Source: Delphinus delphis
Taxonomy: Eukaryota; Chordata; Mammalia; Artiodactyla; Delphinidae
Reading direction: 5' to 3'
DNA length: 64,000 nucleotides
NCBI RefSeq assembly: GCF_949987515.2
Contig: NC_082689.1
Coordinates: forward strand, 5,088,001 to 5,152,000
Position numbers and translations under genes: made by a program. Numbering within the stretch: the first letter of the stretch is position 1; every line of letters starts with the position of its first letter. Positions 11,574-25,712 of this stretch are shown here, one piece after another. Under the pieces are notes generated by a model that did no database searches, was not told where the DNA came from, and saw only the letters and a list, made by a program, of their open reading frames with translations.

Positions 11574-13853
11574 ATTTAATGGAAGAGTACCTTGAAATGG
11601 CGAATAAGGTGAATATACATTTATACATATATATATATATTTAAGTGTCACCTGTGTAGCTCAGGTTTTCTTGACATCAAGTAAATAAAATCAAAAATTA
11701 ACTGGATGAAAAGGCAGATATAAAACTGAAACAGGAGCCCCTTAAGCCCTATTCTGTGTTCATAAAACAGCTTTATTGCTGTCTCTGATAAGCAATGAGT
11801 CAGAAACTTATAAACTAGAACTTGTACAAGTTTTATTAACAGAACACCATGATGTATCAGAGATCTACTTAAAACATTTTGTAAAAGCGGTATTGCTGCT
11901 CAAAAAAGCAGATGGAAAATTAATGTTTGGGGAAGTGGTTTGTTGCCCAAGAGTTAAATGCAATTTCTTTACATCTTTACTTCCAAGAACTTTGAGAAAA
12001 AGGTAAATTAGCAGCTTAACACATGAAACCCATTAAGAGTTCTCTCTTCCAAGTGCTATCTTTTCACGACTAAAATAAACACAGAAACCCTGGGAAGGTG
12101 CAGGCTGGCTGGCCTGGACCAATCTCCTATCATCAACGTCCAGGGACAGGCCCAATTCCACTTTCGTAAGTTTTATTAGCTTTTCCCCTGCAAAAAAACA
12201 CTGAAATGGCTGTAAGATAGGATTACCCCAACAAAATGTTCTCTGTAATCACAGCGGCAGAACCTCAGGTACTGCAAAGAATAAAACATGCCCTGCGATA
12301 CCAGCAGCCCCAGAAGAGGCCGGCAGGTCCTGGAGGCAAAGCATCCTTCTTCTTGTGAAGATGTCCACGGGCCCTGTGGTGGACACGGGACGCTCTCCGG
12401 AAAGGGAAGCCTGGACTTTGCTGTCCTCAGCTCACACTCCAGGTGTGATGCTGGCGCCTGGGCCCGCAGCCTGTTCCCTTGGGCTCAGAGCCCCAGGCCC
12501 ATTCAGGCTGCCCTGGCTCCACACACTCAGACTTCCCTGCAAAGCTGTCTTTGGAAGTTAGGACCCACCCCCAAAGTTCACATACTGTCCTCCACTGAAC
12601 TCAGTACTTTCCCCAATAACTCAGCAGCTGTTCCAAGGGACAGGCAGCCTGCAGGGGCCGGCACGGCCCAGCACGCAGGAGACCTGGTGACCTGAGGTCC
12701 CGCTGAGGCCCCTGAACGTGGGTGCTGAGCCGTCAGGCGGGCTGTGGCCATTTCAGGACAGCAGAGTGTGTGTATCCAGGCAGGGGGAGCGCAGTGCAGA
12801 GGAACGGGCTCGAAGCCGCCCGCCAAGGGTCTGCCTCTGAGCTGGGCGACCCTGTGCGGCTTCAGTAGCGGCCGGTGCCTCAGCTCCCTTGAGTGAAAAC
12901 TCAACGGACACCACCACCTGCCTCTGCAGCCACAGCGAAGGTGAGCGGGAGCTGATCTGTGTCAGCCGTCAGGCTCCCGGAACACTACCTGTGTCCCCTG
13001 AACACCAACCAAGCTCTGCTGTGTTACACTGGCGACTCTGTCTGGGGACTTGCACACTGAGGGAGAGTCTCAAAGTGAAAGTCAACGACAAGGAAGAACC
13101 AAGACCACAGTAAGCAGAGAATGAAAGAAATTCCCTCAGTTCGCTCAAATTCCCATACGAAAACCAGGATTCCCCTTAACACTCTGTCACATTTCCAGGT
13201 ACTCTGGGAGATCCAGGGTAGTAATCATTTTTCCCAAGTCTGAAGAGCTCACAAGATACCAAGTTCTGGACGGTGCTACTCACACTGCCCCAGGGAGAAG
13301 ATTTTGTGAGTCCGAGTAACCATCTCAATATTTATCCACGTGTACGGCGTGTCTCTAATCTCAGACGGGGACTTCCATGCAAGCAAGCAATAGAGGAACA
13401 CAGGGGAATGGACCTGATTGACACTCCACCTGTGACACAGTTTGGCTCTTAGTGGTATTTGGCAAGGGTTCTCCCCCTGTGTTCGCCGCTCCCCATTTCT
13501 CTGTTAGCTCCCTACACTGGGGCAATAAAACCTTGGTCTTCAGAAGCACCACTCAGCAAGCCTTTAGCAAAGCCCGTTGTGGGCCAATAAGAAGCACAGT
13601 GCTGGTGAACAGAGTGAACAGGACAGAATCTCTGACTGTCAAGGGCAGCGGGAGGACACGGGAACTGACCAGGAGAGCCAGCTGGGTGGGGTATGGGAGG
13701 GGACCGGGCACCAGGAACAGACACAGCCTGTGCCCCCTGGAACCCGCTGGGAACCCACCGAGCGGACGGGATGGGGGGGGCATGGTTTTCAGCCAGCCCC
13801 CTGAAGGAGGAAACAGCCACGTAATGATGGGCCCCTCCCTATAAAATCTAATA

Positions 13854-14276
13854 CACGGGCACACCTCGGAGCTCCTGTGGCTTCAGTTCCAGACCACCGC
13901 AATAAAGCGGGTATCACTATAAAACGAGTCACGGGAACGCTGGGGGTCCCCAGTGCATGTAAGTTACGTTTATACTATACTGTACTAGTCTATTAAGCAG
14001 CATTATGTCTAAAAAACAACATACATACCTTAATTTCAAAATACTGCTAAAAAATGCTGACCATCATCTGAGCCTTTATCAAGTCATGACCTTTCTGCTG
14101 GTAGAGAGTCTGAAATATTTCAAGAATTATCCAAATGTAACACAGAGACGTGAAGTGAGCAAGGGCTGTTGGGAAAAATGGCGCCGACAGACTCACTCGA
14201 TACGGGGCTGCCACAAACCTGCCATTTGTTTAAAAAATAACAAAACTGCAATATCTGGGAAGTGCCAATATGCCTG
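13854..14276. mobile_element. Internally deleted Tigger1-like DNA transposon
   Basis: The left end CACGGGCACACCTCGGAG and the right end GCCAATATGCCTG match the inverted ends of Tigger1. CCAGACCACCGCAATAAAGC, GCATTATGTCTAAAAAACA and CCATCATCTGAGCC are typical of its left side; GGAAAAATGGCGCCGACAGA and GGGCTGCCACAAACC of its right side. The join at about 14112 removes the transposase, leaving a non-autonomous remnant. Confidence 0.88.
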
Positions 14277-15209
14277 TGTGACCAAAGAAGGAAGCTGTTT
14301 GTTGGAAATGTTCCGATACCCACTGTGGTGGCTGTACGTGAACATTCCAGCATCTACTCCAGTCTCTGAAATAGTTCGGTGGTGAGGGGAATATTAGTCG
14401 TGCACATCCTTGTTTCCCTGGGGGGAAATGTACTTAAGGTTATTTGTTTGTTTTATTTTTAGTATTCTGCACATTTATTTTAAGCATAAAAAGGGATAAA
14501 TTACAAAAAGTACTGCAGATTCAGGAGAAAAGAGCCCAGCTGCTCACCTGGTGCCTTTAAATGAGGCCAAATCCCGCCAGCCGTGGCCTGGGACGAGTCC
14601 AGGGGCAGCAGCCTCAGAAAAGTGGGTGAGGAGGTGAGCTGGCCAGCGCCCAACAGCACCTTGGTGGGTTGCTCAGCTACCAGCACACGGGCAGATGGTC
14701 TCTTAGTCCCTCAGATTTTACTGCTCTCAACTAGTGTTTCCCACGTGAAAATAACTTGTCATTAAAAAAAACTGTCGTGTCAACTTTGTTTTTGAAAATG
14801 CAATTGTTGAATTGGACATGTAGAAGTACTGGCTTTAGAACTGTCTGTTCACACACATTTCTCTGAATATAAATCAGGTGCTTGTTTCAAGAAACTAAAA
14901 CAGGATGGTGGTTGTGAGATTAGACCCTATGGAGAAACCCAGAAATCCTCTGCATTTTAATACCTGATGTGTTGACACTGCAGAGCAGGGTCACAAGCCA
15001 TCACGGCGAAGGGCCACCAGACAGTGGCCTTGCGGGCAGTAGCCTTGCTTCGGGGTCGGGGGCGGGGTCGTTTTTGTTTATTTATTTTTACAGATCTTTA
15101 AAAATGCAACAATCCTTCTCAGCTCAGGAGCAGCAACAGTACAGGGAGGGGGTGACGGCTGTGGGAGAGCCGTCTCCCCTTTGATATTTCTTCTGGGAAC
15201 ATGTCACTT

Positions 15210-15521
15210 TTTTTTTTTTAATTTATTTTATTTTTGGCTGCGTTGGGTCTTCGTTGCTTTCTCTAGTTATGGCGAGCGTGGGGCTACTCTTTGTCGCGGT
15301 GCGTGGGCTTCTCATTGCGGTGCTTCTCTTGTTGTGGAGCACGGGCTCTAGGCACGTGGGCTTCAGTACTTGTGGCTCGTGGGCTCTGAGCGCAGGCTCG
15401 GTAGTTGTGGCGCACGGGCTTAGTTGCTCCGTGGCATGTGGGATCTTCCTGGACCAGGGCTCGAACCCGTGTCCCCTGCATTGGCAGGAGGATTCTCAAC
15501 CACTGCGCCACCAGGGAAGTT
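15210..15521 (-). mobile_element. CHR-family SINE (longer, older subfamily), inverted
   Basis: Read on the minus strand it starts with the SINE head (CTTCCCTGGTGGCGCAGTGG), passes through the tRNA-like part and a long 3' region with tandem blocks, then ends in A-rich sequence, seen on the plus strand as the T run at 15210-15220. Flanks ACATGTCACTT and ACACATCACTT look like a mutated target-site duplication. Confidence 0.85.
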
Positions 15522-15798
15522 GGGGACACATCACTTATTGTCTGGACTGTCCTCTTCCATTTCCGGGGGCGGGGGGAGAGGTGGAAGCTCACTCTCTGTA
15601 ACTGTCTCATTCCCATGGAAACACTGTCAGGACTTTAACAGCAGGATTCCAGGGGGCTCTGTCTCCAGGTCACTGTGCCCATCCTAGAGGGTGATCTGGT
15701 CTCTGAGAAGGCCAGCACCCTGTGAGCTGGACACCACCAAGACCTGGAGCAAAGCCCACCACCCAGGGCTGGCAGGAGACAGACTGCCCTGGGGTGGG

Positions 15799-15831
15799 GT
15801 GTGAGTGTGAGTGTGTGTGAGTGTGAGTGTG

Positions 15832-15871
<40 letters not shown>
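15799..15871 (+). repeat. (GT)n microsatellite with GTGAGT interruptions
   Basis: GTGAGTGTGAGTGTGTGTGA-type units in the first half grade into a pure GT run of about 17 repeats in the second half. Confidence 0.95.
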
Positions 15872-18800
15872 TCCCTCTCAGGCAGATTCGGAACCTGCCC
15901 AGCCCAGGAAGCCCCTGCATCTGCATCTTGGAACACACTTAGCTTGCACCTGTACTGCCAGGCTCCTGCCCAAACCGGAAGGTGGGCCAGGGCACATCCT
16001 ACAGCCAGTACTTCGTGGGACTAATAAGCTGCCGCCCCTCCTGATGGGGCAGCAGTGGGTCCAGTGGTAAATGGTCCCTGCGGCTCATTCCCACCATGCT
16101 GTGTTAGCTCCAAGGTCCAGAGGTTGTCTGAAGACTCCTCCCAACTGCCCTGCTGTGTCCCTCGCCAAAGCCAGCGCCCGTGTAATGACTGCTGGGAGCC
16201 CAGGGGTCCGGCCCCCAACTCCCTTCAGAATCCTTCTACGCACGAGGGCAATGGGAGATGCACATGCTGGCAGCCCGGTCCACCTGGAGATCACGCGGTC
16301 ACACCCCGTGTAACTGACAGTCCCTGCACACAACCTCCCTCTTGGTTCAGCCTCACCCGCTCCCCTCCGCTGCATGGAAGGAGTCGAGGACACACTGCCA
16401 CCTGGTTTCTGTCACCAAGCCCCACCCCCTCCACACTTTCAACATGCTTGTCCCACCCAAGTGGCCCTCAAAGAACAATGCTGCTCTCTTCTTTCGTTTG
16501 TGGTGTTGCCATTTTGTAAAAGAAGCAAAACGGTAAGAAATGGGGCTCAGAAAAGGATGGCGTGCGGGCCACACATGGTGCCCCTTGGGCCACATGGACG
16601 GAACCGAGCAGCTTCCAGACGCAAGTCAGGGGGACCATCTGCTACATTCAGAACTCTTCCCGAGCCAAGATCCTGCCTCACGATCCCTCCCAACACAGGA
16701 TATCCAGGAAGCCACTACGACGGGTAGAAGACTACGCTGCGAGTCGCACGTGGTTTCCACTTATGGCCTGGGTCAATCATCAAAGAACTGATTCGGTCAA
16801 ACCATTTCAGTCATGTCGAACTGTCACCTTTTGTAGATAATGGGCAGCCGTACGTGGCGTGCACGCAGGTGAGCGCGCACGCACGTACATGGGGGCCTGT
16901 CCCGGCCCCTCAGGTCTTATGCCCACAATGCCCCAGCTCTCAGGGGGCACCTTGGGGGTCCCTGAGTCCTGCATGAGGAGGTGACGTGGAGGGGAGAGTC
17001 TGCAGGCACCTTCATCACACTACACACCCTCCTCGTGTAATTCTTTTTTTCGGCACTTGGCCTATTTTGCTACTAGTATTTTCCCTTCTGCTGCCTTATC
17101 TCCACGTCCTGGCCCTGGGAGTTGACCATGGCCCCAGTGAAAGTCTGCCCTTAGAGTTCGAACATCCAGCAGGCGTGATCTCCCAGCATCATCCTACAGG
17201 CGGTGCGTCTTCTTCACGCGGCAATCCCGTCTCGCACCAGCCGTGGCCGGAAGGTGGGCTCCACGCTGGCACATCCATCCCCGTCCCCGTCTGGAACGTA
17301 CGCCTGGCCCCCTGGCCCACTGCCCCGCATCTGACGGTGCTGCCTGCCCCCCTTTCTTTCTCCTCTGCCCGCCCCGAGGCTGGCCTCAGCCGGCATTTCT
17401 TCCTTTCTGTACAAACTTGCACAGAGAACCTCTCAACCTGTGGTCAGACTGCCTCGGTCAAGGACTGGTTATGAGTCTCAGATCTTGCCCTTCCCTGGGA
17501 CCAATAAAATGGGGTGGGAGGGTGGGAGAGAAGTGAGCCTGTGAAAGGCAGAGATTTGCGAAAGGAAGCACAGAGGTGAGAGCACACAGGACCTGGCCCT
17601 TCTGGTCTCCGCGGCACCCTGTTCCCACTGGGTAAACTGAGTGGATCAGGTCTGTTCATCAGGGAAGAGATCTGCATTACAAAGCTTCCCACCGGTTAAA
17701 ACTTAGAGTCTGCGCCTCAAGCAATGCCATCCAGAGGTGTCTCTAAGTCTTCCCTCGGAGCTACTGAGAAAAACATGCAACTCTTCCTCCCATGAGATGT
17801 GAGTTTTGCAGACCACGCAGTCACGAGGCCACCAAAACTGCCTGCTGCCAAGTGGGGAGACCCAAGCAATGGGAGAGGCAGGTTCCTCACTAGCTCACGT
17901 GCATCAGGTGATTAGGGGCTTTCTCAAGCTATACACCCATCCCCGGAGCTGCTCCAGGTACATAAGTGAATGAATTCCCCCTTTCTACTGAAGCTCAGTG
18001 AAGCTGGTCATCTGTCCTTGCAAGCAAGGGATTCTACACTACGACAGTGAACATGAACCAGACCAGAGCAGGCAGCTGCCTGGGTGAATAATGGACTGGT
18101 CGGCGGCCACGTGGTTCCCTGGATCCAGAGCCGCTGCCAGCAAGACGACAAAGTCAGGGCCCAAGGTCATGGGCCGATGTAGCAACGGACCAAGGAGAAA
18201 ACACCTGGTGGCAATTCAGCTTTGACAGATCCAAGGACTATTTTCTAATTTGCAATTAAGTCGTGCACTTAAAGGTCTAAAAAACCATCTTGGGACTTAA
18301 AATTTCTCTAGAAAAAATAATTTCTAATTTCAAAGGTGGAACTTTCTAGAACCCAGTCTCCTTTTACCTATTAAAGAAATGGTTTTGTCCTGAGGTGTCT
18401 TAGGAAAGACACGGTTGTGTTCCCAGCATGCACGCTACTATTCTGGGGTCTCTGTCAATCAAATGACATGAAGGAGGATGTGTGGGCTACCCTGGGAGCC
18501 CAGGGACACTTCCCGCCTGAAGCCAGCATGCAAGGCTGCTCAGCTGACCAGGTGTAAATCACCACCGTGAATTACAGTTATTCATCCAGAAGCTTCTTCT
18601 CCCCTCTGGAACACACACACTGGCCACAGGTGCCATGCCCAGCTCTCAGTAGGCCCTCAGTTTCCCGGTGAATTAATTGTAACAATACGGGACAATGTGT
18701 TCTAAGTCCCAAACAACCAATTCAAAAATACATTTTGTCCTGCCAATTTTGTCAATGCCAAAACCATAATCTCCTTATTCTAATTTTACAGCTGTCTTTT

Positions 18801-20229
18801 TCTTGTTTAAAATGAAGTAGAACACCCTTCTCTCTGATGATTTCTTTGAAGTTCTAGTGATTATTTCAGTATCTTTGCCTATTTTAAAGGCACTATCACC
18901 TGATCCTCAGTATGGCTTACGTGTGAGGGGACAGAGTCAGCAGACGGTTACACAGATCAGAACCATGACAAGAATCAATGATATTCCTATAGTTAGGGAC
19001 TGAGTCAGCATCTGAAATAATTAAAGAAGATGGCTGAACTGGTTTCTGCTTTATCTATTAAGCCAACCTTCCGGTGGGCTCTTAGTTTTAAGGCTTCAGA
19101 TAATCCTCATTAAAAACTTATCATGTACTTATGATCACCTGGTTGCAAGTAAGATGGTAAAGTTACGCTGAAACATTTAACTGGCTAGATTTCAAAACTA
19201 CTCGAATTTTATTAGTGTTTACATATTTTGTTCATTGGAACACTGAACAGCACCAAGAACGTGTTTAGAAATAAACCTAACATCTGCTGAGCAGTGGTAG
19301 CTCACAAAAATGTTTTTTAAGTTTATTTGATTTGGAAAGGGTTTCTGGAGCTGACAGTTTAAATGCATTTCACATGTCCCAGAAAATAAGGCTGGTATTT
19401 ACCACATGGCTTGTTTCTAAGAAACTAAGTAAACATTCATTTTTAAAAAATGACTTCAGATACCCATGCTCCTGAGAAGGCTTTTGCTGCCCTGACGATA
19501 GACACATCTGTTGGGAAACAATTCCAGGCAGAGTCCTCAAGGGAAGTGGCAAGATTAACAGAGGGACGTCCAGCTCACAGTGACCTGATGGCCAGCAGCC
19601 GCTGACCTCAGAGGAAGTGACCATTAGAACTGCAGCCGGTGTGTGACGTCCCGGCTAGGCACGGGCAGGGCACAGTGGTAACCCCAGGGCCAGTCACCCT
19701 CGGGGGGGCACCCTCGGATTGGAAACACCGGAGAGAAGGCTAAGATGGGGCTGTCTCATCCATCACAGTGGCCACCGTGCTCTGAGGCCACATCCAACCA
19801 GAGAAGCTCGTGACCCTGCAAGCAGCCCAGACAGAGTCCCCACCGCCCGGGTGCAAGAAAGACCTCAGAGAACTCAGCCCCATTCTAGAAGCCCTGTGGG
19901 GATGGGGGGCCAGTTTAAATTCCATCCTTCTTTCTAGTTTCCAAATGGCCCGATTAGGTCCCAGGCATCTTGTACAGCTCTCTACTGTCATGACCTGAGC
20001 TGTGCTTGAAGCTGTTAGAATAACCGCACTGGTGAGGAGAGACAGTGCCTCGGGCATATTCGAGCCAGGCCTGAGCTGGTCGAGGACCAGGACGCCTGGG
20101 GCACGAGCAACCGGGATCGTGACCTCGTGCCTGGTGGACACGAAGTCCTGAAGCCACACCTGTCAGAACAGCCCAGGAGGCAGGGCTGCCCACCTGAAGC
20201 AGAAGATGGAGGAGCGAAGGGGCAGGACC

Positions 20230-20430
20230 CTTATTTACGAGGTACGCGTCCCTGAGCCCTCCCTCCGTGCCAGGGCTAACGCAGTCTTCTGCACGCTTAC
20301 ACTCATATTCAGTCCCTACAAGGACTGGGGAGCAGGGAGGAGTAAGCTGAAGTTCAGGAGGATGGGTAACTCACCCAAGGCCACAACGACAGTAAGTGGC
20401 TACGACAGGCTGGGAACCCGGGTTTCAACC
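20230..20430 (-). repeat. MIR SINE, ancient
   Basis: The plus strand shows the reversed MIR order: GAGCCCTCCCTCCGTGCC, then CACTCATATTCAGTCC, then GGTAACTCACCCAAGGCCAC, AGTAAGTGGC and GGGAACCCGGGTTTCAA. Confidence 0.8.
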
Positions 20431-21686
20431 ACAGGCAAGTGCGGGCCTGACACGCGGGTGAGAGGCGGTGCCGTCGCAGCCCTCGTGCTGGCACGTCCCC
20501 CATTACCGGGCTCGTGGCCGGAACCTGCAGGCTGCCGGCCTAGATTCGGGGCTGCCATGGCCTCGGAGCTTTCTTACCCAAAAATGTGAATTGGTGAAGA
20601 GCCTACAGGAAGCTGGAGTCATTCACTGAAGGAACGAACCTCTGATGGATTCAGCTCCTGAGGACCTGGGAACGACAGGGTCAGCCGCCCCCAAGTCACA
20701 CCAGGCCGAGGCCCCGCGCCGCAGCAGGTGGCGAACCCACCTGTGTCACACCTGGATGAGGGCTTACTCCAGATTCCAACGAAGGGGAGCTCTCAGACAG
20801 CGTGACATCATCCTAGCACTTCCCACCCATTTGGTGGCCCTAAGTCCTTGAAAAATTAGCCAAGAGCAGTTAACTTTATCGTCACAGGAAGGTCGGTCTC
20901 TGGACGTCCTTAAAGTTGTTTCCACCAACCTTAACACCAGCTACTCAGTCTGCTGGGCACTGTAGTGCATCTTAGAGCTAGAGGCCCCTTCCCCTCCTCC
21001 ACCGCCATGAGAGCCGTTGCTGGGCAGCAGCCTTTGTGGGCCCCAGGTCCCCTGCGTGGCCCACCGTGGGAAGCACAAAGGGAGGGGCACACAGAGGGAG
21101 ACGTAGTGGGACAAGGTCTCAGCAAGGGCTCAGCTCTGAAGCTCAGAGCTCTCGGGGACACCACCGTGTCCCGGTCTGCAAGGGAAAGTGTCTCAGGTGG
21201 CCCACGTTTCCATCAAATTCCTACATAATACTGGGCAGCCTCGGTTTTCTTTCCTTTTCTTTCTTATCTTGAAGGAAGAGAGCAAAAAACTGCGGCAGGC
21301 CCGTGGAGTCTGCGGTGGGGGAAGGCAGGGTGCACAGCAGACATGAAGCGCACAAGCACGTGAGATGGAACTCGAATTACACGCCCAGACCCTCATTCAC
21401 TGTCCTAATTAGCAGCCACTAATAGGGCACTGGATGGCAGAGGAATAATTTCCACCCGATTCTTTCCATCAGAAGTGAGTGACAGCTGTGAAATTCCATC
21501 AGAGGTGTGACGGTCACACGTACACTAACCTAATGTTTGTGACGTTCTAGGAGACCAGCCATGAGCATGGCCAGTGAGGTCTGGGGCAGCGAATCGCCCT
21601 TCTTGTCACCAAGAAGTAACGGGGCAACTTCAACAGGTCCGGGTGCAGCTTCTGTTTCAACACCAGATGTGTAATACGCACATACT

Positions 21687-22042
21687 ATTACGGGTTAAAT
21701 TCTGTCCCCTAAAAATGTGTTCCAGTCTGAACCCCCAGTACCTGTGGGCCTAAATCCAGAGACGAGTGTCTTCATGAGATGAGGGAAACCTGGACACAGA
21801 CCCAGGGAGAAGGCCCCGTGACGACACGGCAGAGACTGGAATGATGCGTCCACAAGCCCAGGAACGCCAAGGGCTGCCAGTCACCCGGAACGTGGATTCT
21901 CCCACATTCCCTCCAGAAGGAGCCAACCTGTCAGCAACTCAATCTCAGACTCCTGGCCTCCGGAGCCGTGAGAATACATCTCCACTGTTTCAAGTCACAC
22001 AGTTTGTGGTAATATGTCATGCAGCCCTAGGACTCGGATACA
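21687..22042 (+). mobile_element. MLT1-type MaLR LTR
   Basis: Reads through the landmarks of this ancient LTR in order: AAATTCTGTCCCC, AACCCCCAGTACCT, TGGACACAGACCCAGGGAGA, GATGCGTCCACAAGCC, CTCAGACTCCTGGCCTCC, GAGCCGTGAGAATA, CACACAGTTTGTGGTA and ATGTCATGCAGCCCTAG. Diverged, with no internal genes next to it. Confidence 0.85.
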
Positions 22043-22188
22043 CACATGTATCTCACGCACACGCACGATTAAAAGGGTATTTGCCTGCACAAAAATTTTA
22101 CTCTTTGGATTATTTTTGTGGACTTACAGGCTCCCTACTGGGTTACCCACTTTTGCATTGTTAAGCCACTATTAAAAAACACACATAA

Positions 22189-22424
22189 GGGCTTCCCTGG
22201 TGGCGCAGTGGTTGGGAGTCCGCCTGCCGATGCAGGGGACGCGGGTTCGTGCCCCGGTCCGGGAGGATCCCACATGCCGCAGAGCGGCTGGGCCCGTGAG
22301 CCATGGCCACTGAGCCTGCACGTCCGGGGCCTGTGCTCCGTGACGGGAGAGGCCACGGCGGTGAGAGGCCCGCGTACTGTAAAAAACAGAAACAAAAACA
22401 AACAAAACAAAAAAACAAAAAAAC
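22189..22424 (+). mobile_element. CHR-type tRNA-derived SINE, full length
   Basis: GGGCTTCCCTGGTGGCGCAG head and the complete body. The tail of AAAAC-like units is longer than in the other copies. ACACATAA recurs on both sides (22181-22188 and within 22425-22434) as the target-site duplication. Confidence 0.9.
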
Positions 22425-25400
22425 CCACACATAATATTTAAATCCATTCCCTCATTTCAGTTGTATCTTTAAAATAATCTAAATTGTATGAGTCAGCTGC
22501 CTTTGCCACGGGGATAAAGTACCAACCCAAATGCATAACACGAAGCACAACAGGTGTCATCCTCTGAGAGGTGATGGAACCTGCACTCTGGCGAAGGCTG
22601 GGGGTCCGAAAACAGAAGGCCCTGACCATCTTCACCCTCCCAGCAATCTAAAGATGCCCACCACAGGTCAGAGTAACACTAAAGGACATTTACACATTAA
22701 TTAAAGCAAAAGAAGAGCCTGTGCAGACGAGAGAAGGGCAGGAAGCGCCAGTGGGCTGTGTGCACAGGCAGAGCCCCCAGGAACACGCCTCCCATGTAAA
22801 GCCGCTGCGCTGTACGGGGCAGGCAGTGGATCACTCCAGCCATTTTAAGAGGAAAGGGGGATGAAGCTGCAGGTAATAATAACAGCAAGAAAACGGAGAG
22901 GTCTCACAGCTCAGCCAGAGGCCAAACCTCTCGGTCTGGCGACCGTGACACACACCTTCAGCTGCGTACTAACCTGACCCTTTGCTACGAACGAAGCTGC
23001 AGGTGGTGCTGAGCTGTAATCGGCTTCATCAACCTCCCGCACACCCCAGAGAGGATTCCCTTTGCTCTGATGTTCCCCATAAACCTGGGTGATGACACAG
23101 AACACTGCAGCTCCAGAACATTCTCCGTGGAAAGCTTCTCACTGAAGCGAGCAAGGGTAATCGATGGATGTTAATGCATCCGGCAAGGACTGAAATCACT
23201 TTGCAGCCACAGGCTCTGAGACCGGGGGCAGGGACTTCTGTGTGCCAAGACGATGAGAAAGCAAGGCTTTTCTCATTCATTTCCTTTTGGAAACGACAAA
23301 TTACGGTTCCCTCCTGCTGCCACGTGGGACTCGCCCCAGTACATGGACAGAACATGGGAAGCAAAGACATTCCCACCTGCCTGGTTCCAGGGCGGCTGGC
23401 CTCTGGGAAACAGGGAGTCGTGGGGACTAAAGGCTTCCAGGCACCAGGCGGCGCCTCCTCACAATTCTTCCGGGTCCCGGAGGACCTGACGCACGTCCCC
23501 TGGGGGGACCTCTCTACGCTCCTGGCAACGTCAAGGAACAATCCCCTGACCTCTCAAACGGTGAGAGGACAGGTGGCCAGGTGGCAGGGCCAGCTCCTGA
23601 AGGGCGCGAGCAAAGATCTCGGACAATCTTTTCCCTGACCCAGGAGCCCTTGGGCACAGACCCCACTGAGGGGTGAGATGTTTCCACTTTGTAGATGAAA
23701 GAAGGGACGTCCCGTTACCGAACTCGAGAATGCATCCACCCTGTAAAATAATGTACTCTGAAAATCGTAGGATACCATGAAATTCCCAGAGTAAAATGTG
23801 TTACCTGGAAAGTCGAAGAAGTAGGGCTGTTACAGAGCACATTCAGGTCTCCCCACTGGGTACAGTTTTTACTTTTGATGTGCGAACGTTCAAGAGAAAG
23901 GCTTTTGTGTTCATCAAAATATAAGGGCTCGCCACAAAGAAATCACAGTCAGGGCCAAATGCGATGGCACAAACTGAACGCCCAAAGGAAGATGGCAAAA
24001 GCCACAGTAAGGACGAAACAGCACCACGCGGGGAAGGGGAAGGCGGCCACAGGCGGGAGAGCCGGGACCCGCGCCAACCACGCCAGACGTCGAACGGAGC
24101 ACAGGAGAATCCAGCTCGTGGCAGCAAAACCAGGGCCCAGACCACGAAACCTCCAGGGACCCCCGACCAAGGGGTCCCCTCAACTGAAATCCTGAGCATT
24201 CCAGGGCACACAGGCAGCTTTACTTGAGGAGGTGATCCTCTCACTTGCAGTCCAGCTAATGAGTCCATCAGCAGCTCGTGTCATCAATCTACACAATTGC
24301 TAGACCCGAGGAATAAGGAGAACCCCCAAGAAAAAGGCTCTAAACAACTCTCGGGTATAGTCAAAATGACTATGGCTAAAACCCGCAGTCACACACAAAG
24401 GCACAAATACACAAGTACAACCCAGGTACGGATTCCAGGAAAGAAGACGGCCAACTTTCTCACCTCTCTGAAGCACGTAATTTTCTAGCATCTGTATCCA
24501 TTTCTCAGTGTCTAGCTATGCTTTTCCTCATTGATTCCCACACCTGAGCCCTCACTTCCAATCTCCCTTAAACCATCATTTCAATACGGATAACGAAAAA
24601 CGTAGGCCTTTCCCTCATGTGACCACCACGAGACTTTCATGGTGGGATCGCAAAATGCTGCAAAGTCACGGCAGAGCCCCACGCAACGACTGCCACAGAA
24701 TTCCATCTGCCACACTTTTCTGAACGGTTACACAGTATCCAAGACAGGAGTTAAATACTAGAACAGGTGTTACAGGAAACATGTGAAGCTACTCAGCACT
24801 ACTGCTAAAAAGACATCTAAGGGACAAAACAGGGTGAAATGTTGAACTTAAAAAAAAAGGAAAGGATCAAATGAAACAAAATAGGATGATATACACAGAA
24901 CAAGGAGGGAAGGGAAGACTACAGCACAGAGTTGTGTCTCTCCTCGCTCTTCAAACAAGACAAGCGCTGCCATGAAGAAAATGTATAGTTACCTGCGTCC
25001 ATATCTGCAAAGAATGGAACAGCCAGTAAGAAAAAGAAGGAACCAGAAATTCAGTGTCTCAGAGTTGGATTTTCAAAGGTTACATGGAGAGAAAATATAA
25101 TTTAGAAAACTGTGTGTGGACACTCTACCTGGATTTGGGGACACGGGAGCTAAGCGGTTTCCTAGCATTACTACCATCATTTTATTTAAAGCAAAAAAAC
25201 AAAATATGGATATGTTAACTGAAGAAGTAAAAGCCTCATGGCAAAAGAAATAGCTTCTTCTCATGCAAAGTGATTATTAAATGTTTACAATACAATATAA
25301 GGGGGAAAACATACTCAAACACATGGTGGTGGGTCATCTGAAGGCTCGGATCTATGACTAAGGAACAGTACACACAAATTAGGTATAAACTCAAGATCTA

Positions 25401-25712
25401 GATCAGAGAAACGTCCAAGCAGTAACAGTTAAAGGAGCGACACTGGATTCACATCTGAAGGGACAGAACTATTCGGTACGAAATACATTCAACAGCGTTC
25501 ATGGTTTGACTCTATCTGCTCCAGATGCCGAGATGGTCAGCGAAAAATACTACAGAAGAAGCAACGTGCCTACGGATCTTTACTGCTTGGTTATGTTGTG
25601 ATTACTTTTCTCGACATGGGATACGTCACAGTAATGATTTAGAATATGCTAACAAAAAATTCAGAACACTAAACTCTCTAGAGGTGGAGACTGTGTGACA
25701 CACGCAGCATAC

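Larger units (their letters stand above)
3001..25712 (-). other. AGAP1: AGAP1 intron 3
   Basis: 22.7 kb of non-coding sequence between exons 3 and 4. Recognisable contents are listed separately: three CHR SINEs in full form (8952, 15210, 22189), one shorter CHR relative (10248), a solo LTR, two Tigger-type elements, MIR copies, an MLT1 LTR, a (GT)n tract and a 29-bp duplication. Between these (3001-5868, 6164-7370, 8242-8951, 9161-10247, 10920-13853, 14277-15209, 15872-20229, 20430-21686, 22425-25712) I see unique sequence with no supported gene. Positions 4080-4640 are unusually GC- and CpG-rich. Confidence 0.75.

Noticed and set aside
23875..24227. Basic plus-strand frames resembling a nuclear protein pseudogene
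   Set aside because: Lys/Arg/Gln-rich composition suggested an HMGN-like pseudogene, but no family motif could be matched.
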